The notes beneath the pieces are model-generated. The model saw only the letters and a list, made by a program, of their open reading frames with translations, was not told the DNA's origin and did no database searches. A stretch of 64,000 nucleotides of DNA from an uncultured Tenacibaculum sp. GTDB taxonomy: Bacteria; Bacteroidota; Bacteroidia; Flavobacteriales; Flavobacteriaceae. The stretch spans positions 62,001 through 126,000 of the forward strand of contig CANMWK010000013.1 of the NCBI GenBank assembly GCA_947501615.1. Direction: 5' to 3'. Shown here in pieces: positions 1 through 8,505 of this stretch (positions are counted from its first letter, which is position 1; each line of letters begins with the position of its first letter). The position numbers were made by a program, and so were the translations under genes.

Positions 1-3
1 AAA

Positions 4-594
4 ATGGATAAAAAAATATTCAAACAAATAGCTAAATCATTAGATGATAATAAACTTATAAAAACTTGTATTTCGTTATCAGAGCATTTCAAACAGACAA
101 AGCAATATGAGTTGCAAAGGGTTTATGAATTGGTCTTTAAATTATACTTAGAAAATTATAAAACTGAAATACTTTCGATAAGTGATAGTATTGGTGAAAT
201 AAAATTTACTGGAAATTTTGATATTTGGATTTGGGTAGAGTCTATTTTACTAATTAGATGCAAAATTTTAGATGACTATAAGGATACAACTAATTTAAAT
301 TTAACATTGACCAAAATAAAAGTAGTAGAAAATTATGAGTGGGATAACGAATTAAAAACTACTATTAATAGAAATGTAAGAAAGAGAAGAATTGAAGAGA
401 AAAGTTTACTTAAGTATAATGAATTAAATTCTGCAATTAAAAATAGAGATTCAAAATTAGAATTAGAAATAAGGAAAACCCACTTTACAGAATTTCTTTT
501 TATTTATTTTTTATCTGATTTTAAATCTAAGGATATCGAAAAAGAAATTGAAGAAAATGAAAAACAATTGCTACAACTATATAGGGAAATATAG
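4..594 (+). CDS. hypothetical helical protein
   Basis: I do not recognise this 196-aa protein. It is rich in Lys, Glu, Asn and Ile, has no signal peptide or membrane segment, and should be mostly alpha-helical, with a strongly charged C-terminal helix (residues about 140-196) that could form a coiled coil. The ATG lies three bases from the left edge and no stop precedes it, so the true start may lie outside the window. It is followed 41 nt later by a small GG-leader peptide gene on the same strand. An accessory or immunity role for that peptide is possible but rests only on adjacency. Confidence 0.5.
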   Translation: MDKKIFKQIAKSLDDNKLIKTCISLSEHFKQTKQYELQRVYELVFKLYLENYKTEILSISDSIGEIKFTGNFDIWIWVESILLIRCKILDDYKDTTNLNLTLTKIKVVENYEWDNELKTTINRNVRKRRIEEKSLLKYNELNSAIKNRDSKLELEIRKTHFTEFLFIYFLSDFKSKDIEKEIEENEKQLLQLYREI

Positions 595-635
595 TTTTCT
601 TATAATCAATTACATTTAATTTTAAACCTTTTATT

Positions 636-824
636 ATGATTAAAAATTTAAAAGCATTAGGACAAGAACTTTCAAAAACACAGCAAAAAACTGTAAAAGG
701 AGGATTTGGCTTACCTTGCAGAACATTTAGAGATTGTATGGATTATTATCCTTTTGCTTTTCCAGGAGATTTTTCTTGTAGAGACTCAAGATTTGGTTAT
801 GGAAAAGTCTGTGTAGCGAATTAA
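636..824 (+). CDS. GG-leader cysteine-rich peptide (bacteriocin-like)
   Basis: This 62-aa product has the layout of flavobacterial bacteriocin-like precursors. A short leader (residues 1-23) contains the LSKTQQKTVKGG motif ending in Gly22-Gly23, the usual cut site for a C39-peptidase ABC exporter. The 39-residue core is aromatic-rich with four cysteines (C28, C34, C48, C59), enough for two disulfides. No exporter, peptidase or maturase lies nearby in the window, so export would depend on genes elsewhere. The start is supported by the conserved MIKNLK-type leader. The family assignment is from the leader. Antibacterial activity is inference; a secreted signal or toxin-like peptide is also possible. 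Confidence 0.7.
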   Translation: MIKNLKALGQELSKTQQKTVKGGFGLPCRTFRDCMDYYPFAFPGDFSCRDSRFGYGKVCVAN

Positions 825-842
825 GAAAACTGAATTTTTTAA

Positions 843-890
843 AAAAAGCTATTTAAAAGTTATTAAACTTTTAAATAGCTTTTTCTTTTT
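843..890. terminator. strong bidirectional hairpin terminator
   Basis: A perfect 19-bp stem (843-861 paired with 866-884, 4-nt loop) with A-run and T-run flanks lies between the convergent GG-peptide gene (+) and beta-mannosidase gene (-), so it can end transcription in both directions. Confidence 0.85.
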
Positions 891-917
891 GTTTAGTTGG
901 TGGTAATTATCTTATTT

Positions 918-3497
918 TTAGTTATAAGTATCTACTAAGCTAGAGATTTTCAATTCCTTTTTAAAATCAGCTAAAGTCTTAAAGTTACCTTTTAGAATTT
1001 TTATTGTTTTCTCTGTATTAGGTTCCATAGTAAAATAATTATCAGAGAAATTTTCATCAAAGTTTCCAGAAGCAAAAACACCAATCGCTAACTTTTTAGT
1101 TTTCAAGTTAACAATATATTCTGTGTCGTTTTCTGAAACATTAAAAGTAATTTCTGGTTGAGGTAATTCTAAAGTTTTAAATGGAACTAAAAAGTGTTGT
1201 TTTGTATTTATAATTTTATCGTTTACAGTTAATTTAGCACTCAAAAAAGAATTGTTTAACAAAGAAGAGAATTTAGTTAATTCTTCCTTAGATATAGTAC
1301 TGTAACTTTCAGAAGCATTAGCTTTTACTGTTATATTTTTATTCCAGCTTGTTATAATTTTACCATCAAAATCTAATAGATTAACTTCTAACACACCTTT
1401 TTGATTTTCTAAATCATCTGTAGCGATAAAAACGTTTACTCCATTTTCTTTTTTATCAAAACTAATAATCGTTTTTTCAAAAGACTTTTTCACACCATAA
1501 TGTAAAGCTTTCCACTTTCCATAATAATCAATACTAGACCATGACGCAACTGGCCAACAATCGTTAATTTGCCAATATAACGATCCCATACAACGGTATC
1601 TGTTTTTTCGATGTGCTTCAATTCCAGTAGTAATTCCGTAAGCTTGTAGTAAATGACTTACATGTAAAAAGCTGGCAAAATCTTTAGGCTTTTTATAATG
1701 TCTTAGCATATATTCTTCAATAGTACCATTTCCAATACTAGAACGCTGATGTGATTTCATTACTTCTGAAAAAATATCATGATCTTCTGGAATTGTATAT
1801 TTATTTACAGTAGCCAATTCTGGAAAAGATTGGAAACCGAATTCAGACATAAATCTTGGAATCTTAACATTGTAATTATCAAATGGTTCTTTTCCCCACC
1901 AAACGCCCCAGTAATGCGCATCTCCATCGGTATGAGATTCTGGAACTCCTAATTCACTACTTGGAGAGGAAGCCCAATATTCTCTATCTGAATCGTACCC
2001 TTTTACAGCTTCAGGTAAAACTTTATGAAAAATATCTGTATATGCTTTCCAAATTGTATTAGCAGCTTTTTCCGATTGCTTTTCAGTTACTTGTTGTTTC
2101 CAGCCCCAACGTTCCCAAGCTGATAAAACTTCATTATTACCACACCACAAAGCAATAGAAGTATGATTGCGCAATCTTTTTATATTATCAATAGCTTCTT
2201 GTTTTACACTTTCTAAGAATTCATCATCTCCAGGATACATAGCACAAGCAAACATAAAATCTTGCCAAACTAATAATCCTTTTTTGTCGCATAAATCGTA
2301 AAAGGTTTTACTTTCATAAACACCACCTCCCCAAACACGGATCATATTCATATTTGCATCTTTTGCTGAATTTAAAATATGCTCGTAGTTTGATTGTTTT
2401 ACTCGAGGTAAAAAGATATCCTGAGGAATATAATTTGCTCCTTTCATAAAAGTTGGTTTCCCATTAACAGTGAAATAAAAAGAGCTTCCAATACTATCTT
2501 TTTCACGAATTAATTTTATAGTTCGTAAACCGATTTGATGTGATTTAGCATCTGAATGATTTTTATGACTTACTTTTACTTTTACGTCATATAAATGCTG
2601 TGCACCCATACCATTTGGCCACCAAAGTTTCGGATTCTTAATTTCAAATGGAATGGTAAATTTATTTTTGTTTGTTACCAAAGGTTTTTCTTCAGTTTTT
2701 ACTAAGCTGTCATTAACAAAAATCTCAAAAACACTTTTTTCAACTTCTTTAGAGCTATTAATTTCTATTTCTGCTGAGAGTTGTGCTGTTTCTCCTATGC
2801 TTTTTTGACGGATGAAAACATCGTCAACTTTAAAGTTATCCCAACTTCTTAGAATTACAGATCTCCAGATTCCTGAAGAAACTAATCTTGGTCCCCAATC
2901 CCAACCGAAATGATATCCAGCTTTCCTAGAAAATATACTTACTTTTTTTTCTCCTTCAACTTTCCCAATCTTAGCTAAATCATTATCAGAGACTGTGATT
3001 TCATAATCGATAGCATCATATTTTTCAATTCCTTTTTTAATAGGAGATTCTAAAACTACTCGTAATTCGTTTTTACCTTCTTTTAAATAAGGTTTACAAT
3101 TAACTTTATATCTTCTAAACATATTGTCAGAAGTCATAATTTCTTGATCATTTAGAAATACTTTAGAATAGGTATCAATTCCTAAGAATTCTAGTTCAAT
3201 GTTTTCTTTAGAAAAGTCTTCTTTAGATACATAGAAACTTGTTTTATATTCCCAATCACTTTTATCGATCCACTGAACATCGTGTTCATTTAATCGATAA
3301 AAAGGGTTTTCAATGTCTTTGTTGGCTAATAAATCGGTATGAACTGTTCCAGGAACTGTAGCGTTTTTCCATAAGGTGTCATTGGTCTTTTTGAACGTCC
3401 AATTTTGATCAAGTTTCATTTCTTTTACGATTGATTCTTTACATCCAGTCAGTAGTATTACTATTGCAGATATAAAGAAGAATTGGGTTAATTTCAT
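918..3497 (-). CDS. beta-mannosidase, GH2 lipoprotein
   Basis: This 859-aa glycoside hydrolase family 2 enzyme should release non-reducing terminal beta-mannose from manno-oligosaccharides or N-glycan cores. A lipoprotein signal with cysteine C19 (LLTGC) anchors it in the envelope. The GH2 order is visible: sugar-binding jelly-roll domain (about 25-200), Ig-like domain (about 210-320), TIM barrel (about 330-690) and C-terminal beta domains. The acid/base is E456 in WCGNNEV and the nucleophile is E552 in SEFGFQSFP, both intact. Length fits the family. It is the last gene of the minus-strand block. No SusC/SusD pair or other glycanase is adjacent, so it is not in an evident polysaccharide utilisation locus. 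Confidence 0.9.
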   Translation of the reverse strand: MKLTQFFFISAIVILLTGCKESIVKEMKLDQNWTFKKTNDTLWKNATVPGTVHTDLLANKDIENPFYRLNEHDVQWIDKSDWEYKTSFYVSKEDFSKENIELEFLGIDTYSKVFLNDQEIMTSDNMFRRYKVNCKPYLKEGKNELRVVLESPIKKGIEKYDAIDYEITVSDNDLAKIGKVEGEKKVSIFSRKAGYHFGWDWGPRLVSSGIWRSVILRSWDNFKVDDVFIRQKSIGETAQLSAEIEINSSKEVEKSVFEIFVNDSLVKTEEKPLVTNKNKFTIPFEIKNPKLWWPNGMGAQHLYDVKVKVSHKNHSDAKSHQIGLRTIKLIREKDSIGSSFYFTVNGKPTFMKGANYIPQDIFLPRVKQSNYEHILNSAKDANMNMIRVWGGGVYESKTFYDLCDKKGLLVWQDFMFACAMYPGDDEFLESVKQEAIDNIKRLRNHTSIALWCGNNEVLSAWERWGWKQQVTEKQSEKAANTIWKAYTDIFHKVLPEAVKGYDSDREYWASSPSSELGVPESHTDGDAHYWGVWWGKEPFDNYNVKIPRFMSEFGFQSFPELATVNKYTIPEDHDIFSEVMKSHQRSSIGNGTIEEYMLRHYKKPKDFASFLHVSHLLQAYGITTGIEAHRKNRYRCMGSLYWQINDCWPVASWSSIDYYGKWKALHYGVKKSFEKTIISFDKKENGVNVFIATDDLENQKGVLEVNLLDFDGKIITSWNKNITVKANASESYSTISKEELTKFSSLLNNSFLSAKLTVNDKIINTKQHFLVPFKTLELPQPEITFNVSENDTEYIVNLKTKKLAIGVFASGNFDENFSDNYFTMEPNTEKTIKILKGNFKTLADFKKELKISSLVDTYN

Positions 3498-3607
3498 TAT
3501 ATGGTTGTTTGTTGTACGGTTGAGCTAATAAATATATATAAAACCAATAACTTAAATTTTTAATATTCTCGCATTATTTGAACAAAAATTTACTTGATAA
3601 AACAAGG

Positions 3608-3642
3608 AAAAACCTTACTCAAATAGTATGAATAAGGTTTTC
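3608..3642 (-). terminator. hairpin terminator after the YHS gene
   Basis: AAAACCTTA (3609-3617) and TAAGGTTTT (3633-3641) form a 9-bp stem with a 15-nt loop. On the minus strand a T5 run follows. It sits just downstream of the YHS-domain gene and separates it from the beta-mannosidase gene. Confidence 0.6.
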
Positions 3643-3666
3643 AATTTAAAATAAAGAAGTATTATC

Positions 3667-4137
3667 TTAGTTATATGTACTCTTTAATTTTTTCCAATTT
3701 TTATTGGCAACTTTCACAAGTTTCTTGTCATCATTTTCTTTTAACCATAGTTGTTTAGCATCTAATTCTACATTATTAAGAAATAGATAATATTTACCAT
3801 TATAAACTAAAAACTTATTCGGATCTACTCTAAATTTAGCTCCTGCATAAGTACCAAAAGCACAATATCCCCCGTACTGTGGAAGGTACTTCGCAGGATT
3901 CTTATCAAAAGTAGTTTTTTGTTGAGCTGATGTGAAATAGTACACAACACCTTCGTGAGTAGATTTGTAATTTTTATTTCCTCTTTGTGCTAAGTTTAAC
4001 TCTAAATACGAAACCGGACTGTAGCCTTGTAACGCGATATTACTATTGTCGATATTATTAGCTTTTTTGTCTTGACTAAATGCTGAAATACTTAAAAGAA
4101 ATAGTCCAACGATTGTTAATGATTTTAAAACTTTCAT
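3667..4137 (-). CDS. exported YHS-domain protein
   Basis: This 156-aa protein has a signal peptide (residues 1-21, ending FSQ) and a YHS-type domain: N-I-A-L-Q-G-Y-S-P-V-S-Y at about residues 33-44, then the YYFTSAQQ and YGGYCAFG segments. YHS domains are short metal-associated modules found in exported proteins and copper/heavy-metal ATPases. The tyrosine/cysteine-containing segment is present, but a bound metal cannot be proved from sequence. It lies 33 nt downstream of the small membrane-protein gene, so it is probably the last gene of an AraC-adjacent transcription unit (SnoaL-like, membrane protein, YHS). Its precise role is unknown. Confidence 0.75.
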   Translation of the reverse strand: MKVLKSLTIVGLFLLSISAFSQDKKANNIDNSNIALQGYSPVSYLELNLAQRGNKNYKSTHEGVVYYFTSAQQKTTFDKNPAKYLPQYGGYCAFGTYAGAKFRVDPNKFLVYNGKYYLFLNNVELDAKQLWLKENDDKKLVKVANKNWKKLKSTYN

Positions 4138-4170
4138 AATGTTATAATTTTGAATTTGTGATTTGATTTA

Positions 4171-4524
4171 TTAAATGTTTGTTTGAGGTTTATGTGCACT
4201 TACAACGAGTAAAACAGCAGCTCCGTTAATCCAGTAGAAGTAGGCATCAATTCCTTCAAAAGAAAAAAGAAAAGGAATAAGAACAAATGTTAATCCGACT
4301 ACAAAATCTACTGCTAGATGAAATTTATAGGACAACACTCTAAAGATTCCTAAGTGATGATCGGTAAGAACGGTTAAAATAAAAGCAGCTATACCTGTAA
4401 TTACAGAAATCCAAAGTGCTAAAGGATTTGTTTTTCCTAATTCTAATAAAAAAGGCAAAGCAATTAATGCTATTGCTACAGGATAATCTAAAAATGCATG
4501 AATTCTTTTCGTGACAAATTTCAT
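4171..4524 (-). CDS. small four-helix membrane protein (SPW-repeat-like)
   Basis: This 117-aa integral membrane protein has four predicted transmembrane helices (about 14-28, 36-52, 68-86, 92-108). The helix pairs and the short polar turns (RIHAFLDYP; YKFHLAVDF) recall the SPW-repeat / DUF-type small membrane proteins common in Bacteroidetes. The start fits, 11 nt after the stop of the SnoaL-like gene. Function is unknown. Co-transcription with the SnoaL-like and YHS genes is likely from the 11- and 33-nt spacings. Confidence 0.65.
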   Translation of the reverse strand: MKFVTKRIHAFLDYPVAIALIALPFLLELGKTNPLALWISVITGIAAFILTVLTDHHLGIFRVLSYKFHLAVDFVVGLTFVLIPFLFSFEGIDAYFYWINGAAVLLVVSAHKPQTNI

Positions 4525-4535
4525 AATATTTACTT

Positions 4536-4889
4536 TTAGTTAGCGTTAAAATAAGCTTCACGTACCACTTGTCCTTCAGCACTCCATTCTCTTTGAATGA
4601 TTTCATGCCAGTAGATTTTTGATCCGTCTTTCATGTCAAAATCAAAAGTGAATTCAGATGCAGAGTTGTTACCATCAACAATAGAGTTATGATGTGTAAT
4701 ACTATTTACATTCGCAATTGCTCCTAAAAAACCTTCCATTTTTTCAACCATTTGCGATTTTGTGTTCGTAGTTGAATTTGAATAATCTGAAGTTGCAGCA
4801 TTATCTGCGAAAAAAGTTTTTACTGCGTTTACAATATCTCCTTGAGATACCATTTCATCTATACGTTGTACTTGATCTTTAATGTTCAT
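4536..4889 (-). CDS. SnoaL-like / NTF2-fold protein
   Basis: This 117-aa cytoplasmic protein has the SnoaL/NTF2-like layout: N-terminal helices, then MVEKMEGFLGAI, then strands ending in WHEIIQREWSAEGQVVREAYF. These alpha+beta cone folds serve as small-molecule isomerases or as scaffolds. No catalytic signature identifies a substrate. It is the first gene of a three-gene minus-strand unit (SnoaL-like, membrane protein, YHS) and lies just downstream of the AraC-type regulator. A purine-rich direct repeat (4941-4956) lies in the gap and may be that regulator's site. Function inferred only at fold level. Confidence 0.7.
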   Translation of the reverse strand: MNIKDQVQRIDEMVSQGDIVNAVKTFFADNAATSDYSNSTTNTKSQMVEKMEGFLGAIANVNSITHHNSIVDGNNSASEFTFDFDMKDGSKIYWHEIIQREWSAEGQVVREAYFNAN

Positions 4890-4940
4890 TTTAAATAATT
4901 TTAAATGCGTTGTTATTCTGGTACAAAGATCAATCAGAAG

Positions 4941-4956
4941 TAGGAGGAAGGAGGTA
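4941..4956. promoter_or_regulatory. candidate operator: GGAGG direct repeat
   Basis: The segment TAGGAGGAAGGAGGTA contains GGAGG twice with a 2-nt spacer in an otherwise AT-rich gap between the AraC-type regulator and the SnoaL-like gene. On the minus strand it is followed by a GATCTTTG element (one mismatch to TAnnTTTG), so it lies just upstream of a possible promoter. AraC proteins usually bind direct repeats. This is an inference. Confidence 0.35.
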
Positions 4957-4967
4957 CAAAAAAGGAG

Positions 4968-6014
4968 CTACCTATTGTACTTTTTTAAAAAGTCGGTTGG
5001 TGTAAGTTTGGTATGGAGTTTAAAAAATGAAGAAAAATGATTGGCTTCTTCAAAGCCTAAGAAGTAAGCAATGTTTTTAATCTTTTCGTTTTGTAATAGC
5101 ATTTCTTTAGAAGTTCGAATAATTTCTTGACGAATTAATTGCCCCATGGAAGCATTTAATTTTTGGCGCACTTTTTTAGCTAATGTTTTTTCAGCAATAT
5201 GCATTTGATCTGCATAAAAAGAAAGTTTTTTTTCTGAAGTATGGAATTCTTGTATGAGTTTGAATAAATCATTTTCGAAATGATCATCTAACTGATATCC
5301 TATTTCATCTCGAAATTCACTAGGAGTAATTCCTGTATTCTTCTTGAAGTTTTTATTGAAATAGGCAACGTCTTTATAACCTTGCTCATAAGCAATTTCT
5401 TTAATAGAACTATCTGTAAAAGCAATTAGTTTTTGGTCTTCGATTAGACGTTTTTTAGTTTGTAATTTTTTTACAGTAATTCCAATTTTATTCTTTAATA
5501 AGTAATTTATATTCTGATTATTCTTACTTATTTTTTGAACGAGTTCGCTTACGGAAAGATGATTTTTAAATTCTTGATCGATAACTTCCTTTACATCAAA
5601 AATAACTTGATATTCTTTCTTGTCAGCATTAAAAGGATTTTGCCAATACCACTGATTTATAGAAATATCAATAATATCTTTTGGAGATGAAAAAATAGTG
5701 TTTTGTAAATATTCTTGACAATCTTTACATTCTAAATAATCAATATATCCTAGAGAAATTAAATGCTTGAATAGAATTCGTACATCTTGACTTTCGAATA
5801 AAACCTGATTGTCAAATTCTATTTTTCGAACCGTAAAAGAATCTGAAGAGAATTTAATGTATTGTCCTTTTTCTAAAAAAATAAGTTTATCATCCCAATT
5901 CAAATAGTTTTTAAAATCAACCTGAATAGTTCCTTGACCTTCCATGATATGAAAGAGCGTGTAGGATTCAATAAAATAAATCTTATTGATTACGGGATTA
6001 AACTTAGAAACCAT
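4968..6014 (-). CDS. AraC-family regulator with two tandem DNA-binding domains
   Basis: This 348-aa cytoplasmic regulator has an N-terminal effector-like region (about 1-130) followed by two complete AraC-type helix-turn-helix domains. The first spans about 140-238 and includes DSSIKEIAYEQGYKDVAYFN and ITPSEFR. The second spans about 250-347 and includes NEKIKNIAYFLGFEEANHFS and LTPTDFL. AraC proteins normally carry a single C-terminal copy. The gene lies upstream of, and codirectional with, the SnoaL-like/membrane/YHS genes, which makes them its likely targets. The ligand is unknown. The ATG at 6014 is the only good start. Confidence 0.85.
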   Translation of the reverse strand: MVSKFNPVINKIYFIESYTLFHIMEGQGTIQVDFKNYLNWDDKLIFLEKGQYIKFSSDSFTVRKIEFDNQVLFESQDVRILFKHLISLGYIDYLECKDCQEYLQNTIFSSPKDIIDISINQWYWQNPFNADKKEYQVIFDVKEVIDQEFKNHLSVSELVQKISKNNQNINYLLKNKIGITVKKLQTKKRLIEDQKLIAFTDSSIKEIAYEQGYKDVAYFNKNFKKNTGITPSEFRDEIGYQLDDHFENDLFKLIQEFHTSEKKLSFYADQMHIAEKTLAKKVRQKLNASMGQLIRQEIIRTSKEMLLQNEKIKNIAYFLGFEEANHFSSFFKLHTKLTPTDFLKKYNR

Positions 6015-6051
6015 TGTCTTTTAAATTTAAACTAAAAGTAAAATTTTAAAA

Positions 6052-8499
6052 TTAAAACTTCATTTTAAGTTTAACGTTCAACACACGTCCAGTCATAAAA
6101 TTAGGAATTCCAAATTGTGTTTTACTAAATACATCACGTACCCAAGTATTGGTGATGGAGTTTTGGATATCAAACATGTTGAATAATTCAATACCTGCGG
6201 TTAGTTCTTTAAAGTTCTTCAAAAATCCATTAGTAGCTTTTTTATTTGCATCAACAAAAATATAGGAAACTCCTAAATCTGCACGACGATAATCACGAAG
6301 TCTACTTTGAAAATCATAAGGGTCAGCATAAGCAGGTGCACCGCCAGGAACTCCTGTATTGTAAACTAAATTTAAGTAAGCTTTTAAATCTGGTAAGTTT
6401 GGTACATAATCTTGAAATAAAACCCCAAGTTTTATACGTTGATCTGTAGGGCGTGCAATATAACCACGATTATTTATGTTTTCTTCTGTTTTTAAGAAAC
6501 CAAAACTCACCCAACTATCACTTCCAGGAATAAATTCACCATTGAGTCGCATGTCTAAACCATAGGCAAAAGCATCAGTAACATTATCAGCTCTGTAACG
6601 GATACGAACATTATCTATAGAATAGGCATTAACATCACTTAAATCCTTATAATACACTTCTGTGGTAAGCTTAAAAGGTCTGTCCCATAGTTTAAAACTA
6701 TAATCATTGCCCAATACCATATGAATTGCTTTTTGAGCTTTTACATTAGGATTTACTTGTCCGTCAAAACCTCTTAACTCTCTGTAAAAAGGAGGTTGAG
6801 CGTACAAACCACCAGATATTCTAAAAAGCATATCACTTTCCCAATCTGGTTTTATTGCAAATTGTGCTCTTGGACTAACTATAGTCTGACTTTTAGATGC
6901 AATTCCAACAGGATTTACAGACCAGTGTTGTGCACGTACACCAACATTAAACCAAACTTCATGATCGTTCCAACTAGTTTTTCTACTAAATTGAATAAAT
7001 CCAGAAATACGTTGTGTATCTACTTCATTATTTGCTCTTACAGTTTGGAAAGGCTCAATAGGACCAGTAAAAGGTACATAAGGTTGTTCGTTAACAAAAT
7101 TGGTTATTGGAGGACGAACAGAAAAACCAACACTATCAATCACTTCCCATTCACGAATACGGTCTTTGATATTTTCTGTTTGAAATTTTACACCCGCTCT
7201 CCATTCATTATTTCCATCTTTTAAAACTCCACGTAGTTGTGCACTTGTAATTAATGCATCTAAATCGTTTCTAGCATGATTAATTTGTGAACCAATTCCT
7301 TGAGTAAATTCAGCTTCTCCAAAATTTTCATCCCCAATATTTGTGTTCACTTCACCTAAACGATAAGCAGCGGCTATATCAAAATGTTCTTCTTCTTGAG
7401 TGTTGAATGAAGAAAGTGTTCCTGTTAATTTGAAATCATCTGAAACTTTATAATCAACAGCAATTGCTCCAAATAATGTTTGAAAAGCATCTTCTTCCTG
7501 ACCTTCATAAAAAACAGTCAGTTCAATAGGATCTGCGACAGTACCAAAACGAGTACTTCTACGTAAAGGTTTGTAACTATAATTGTTTAAAGAAAAGTTA
7601 CCTAAAAAGTTAAGGTCAATTTTTTCATTTAAAGTATAGGTAATTAATGTTTGAATATCTGTGAAATTCGGATTGAAATCAGCTTCAATTTGTTTAGAGT
7701 TCACTAATAAGCTATTATCCCTATATCGAGCACTAACTACAGCACTTAATTTTTTGTTTAAAAAAACATCTTCAACAGTAATATTACCTCCTAATAAACT
7801 TAAATCAACTTGAGTTTGAAATTCTTTTGGCTTTCTATACGTAATATCTAATACAGAAGATAATTTATCTCCATACTTTGCTTGAAAACCACCCGCAGAG
7901 AAATTAATATTTTGAACTAAATGTTTGTTGATAAAACTTAAACCTTCTTGCTGGCCAGAACGAATTAAAAAAGGACGATAAATTTCTATACCATTTACAT
8001 ACACTAAATTCTCATCAAAATTACCACCTCTAACATTGTATTGTGTACTTAATTCATTATTGTTATTAACACCAGGTAATGTCATTAAAACATTTTCAAT
8101 ACCAGAATTAGGTCCAACTGCTGTTTCTACAGTTTTAATATTAATGTCTGTAATACCCTGTGCTTCTTTCTTTCTGTTTTCTATGATAACTTCTTCAAGA
8201 TCTTGACTTTTTATAGTTAAAGTAGGAGAGAACTGTATTGTTCGTTTTCCTCGAGTTGTGAATTTTTTGGTAAGAGTTACATACGACACATGAGAAAAAG
8301 TAACAGAAACCGTTTTACGAACAGGAATTTGAAATTCATACAATCCATTTTTATCAGTAGCTGTCCCTTTACCTAAATAAGTAATAGCAACACCTTCAAT
8401 GGGATCATTAAATTTATTGGTGATTTTTCCTTTCATTGTAGACATTTTTTGAGCAAATATCAAAGTAGGAAATAAGAGGGTAAATAAAAGTTTTTTCAA
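6052..8499 (-). CDS. TonB-dependent outer-membrane receptor
   Basis: This 815-aa receptor has a signal peptide (1-16, ending FAQ), an N-terminal CarboxypepD_reg-like beta-sandwich (about 18-105: MKGKITNKFNDPIEGVAI), a plug domain (about 115-225, with VRGGNFDENLVYVNGIEIY) and a C-terminal barrel ending in LKMKF with the terminal Phe needed for Bam-dependent insertion. It should import a substrate too large for porins using TonB energy. The substrate cannot be read from sequence, and no SusD partner follows. It starts 6 nt after the stop of the M23 peptidase gene, so the two are co-transcribed. The start at 8499 gives a clean signal peptide. Confidence 0.85.
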   Translation of the reverse strand: MKKLLFTLLFPTLIFAQKMSTMKGKITNKFNDPIEGVAITYLGKGTATDKNGLYEFQIPVRKTVSVTFSHVSYVTLTKKFTTRGKRTIQFSPTLTIKSQDLEEVIIENRKKEAQGITDINIKTVETAVGPNSGIENVLMTLPGVNNNNELSTQYNVRGGNFDENLVYVNGIEIYRPFLIRSGQQEGLSFINKHLVQNINFSAGGFQAKYGDKLSSVLDITYRKPKEFQTQVDLSLLGGNITVEDVFLNKKLSAVVSARYRDNSLLVNSKQIEADFNPNFTDIQTLITYTLNEKIDLNFLGNFSLNNYSYKPLRRSTRFGTVADPIELTVFYEGQEEDAFQTLFGAIAVDYKVSDDFKLTGTLSSFNTQEEEHFDIAAAYRLGEVNTNIGDENFGEAEFTQGIGSQINHARNDLDALITSAQLRGVLKDGNNEWRAGVKFQTENIKDRIREWEVIDSVGFSVRPPITNFVNEQPYVPFTGPIEPFQTVRANNEVDTQRISGFIQFSRKTSWNDHEVWFNVGVRAQHWSVNPVGIASKSQTIVSPRAQFAIKPDWESDMLFRISGGLYAQPPFYRELRGFDGQVNPNVKAQKAIHMVLGNDYSFKLWDRPFKLTTEVYYKDLSDVNAYSIDNVRIRYRADNVTDAFAYGLDMRLNGEFIPGSDSWVSFGFLKTEENINNRGYIARPTDQRIKLGVLFQDYVPNLPDLKAYLNLVYNTGVPGGAPAYADPYDFQSRLRDYRRADLGVSYIFVDANKKATNGFLKNFKELTAGIELFNMFDIQNSITNTWVRDVFSKTQFGIPNFMTGRVLNVKLKMKF

Positions 8500-8505
8500 A
8501 ATGAC

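Noticed and set aside
4340..4606. 88-aa minus-strand ORF overlapping the membrane-protein and SnoaL-like genes
   Set aside because: It overlaps two well-supported genes in another frame and its sequence is Cys/Ser/Phe-rich nonsense.
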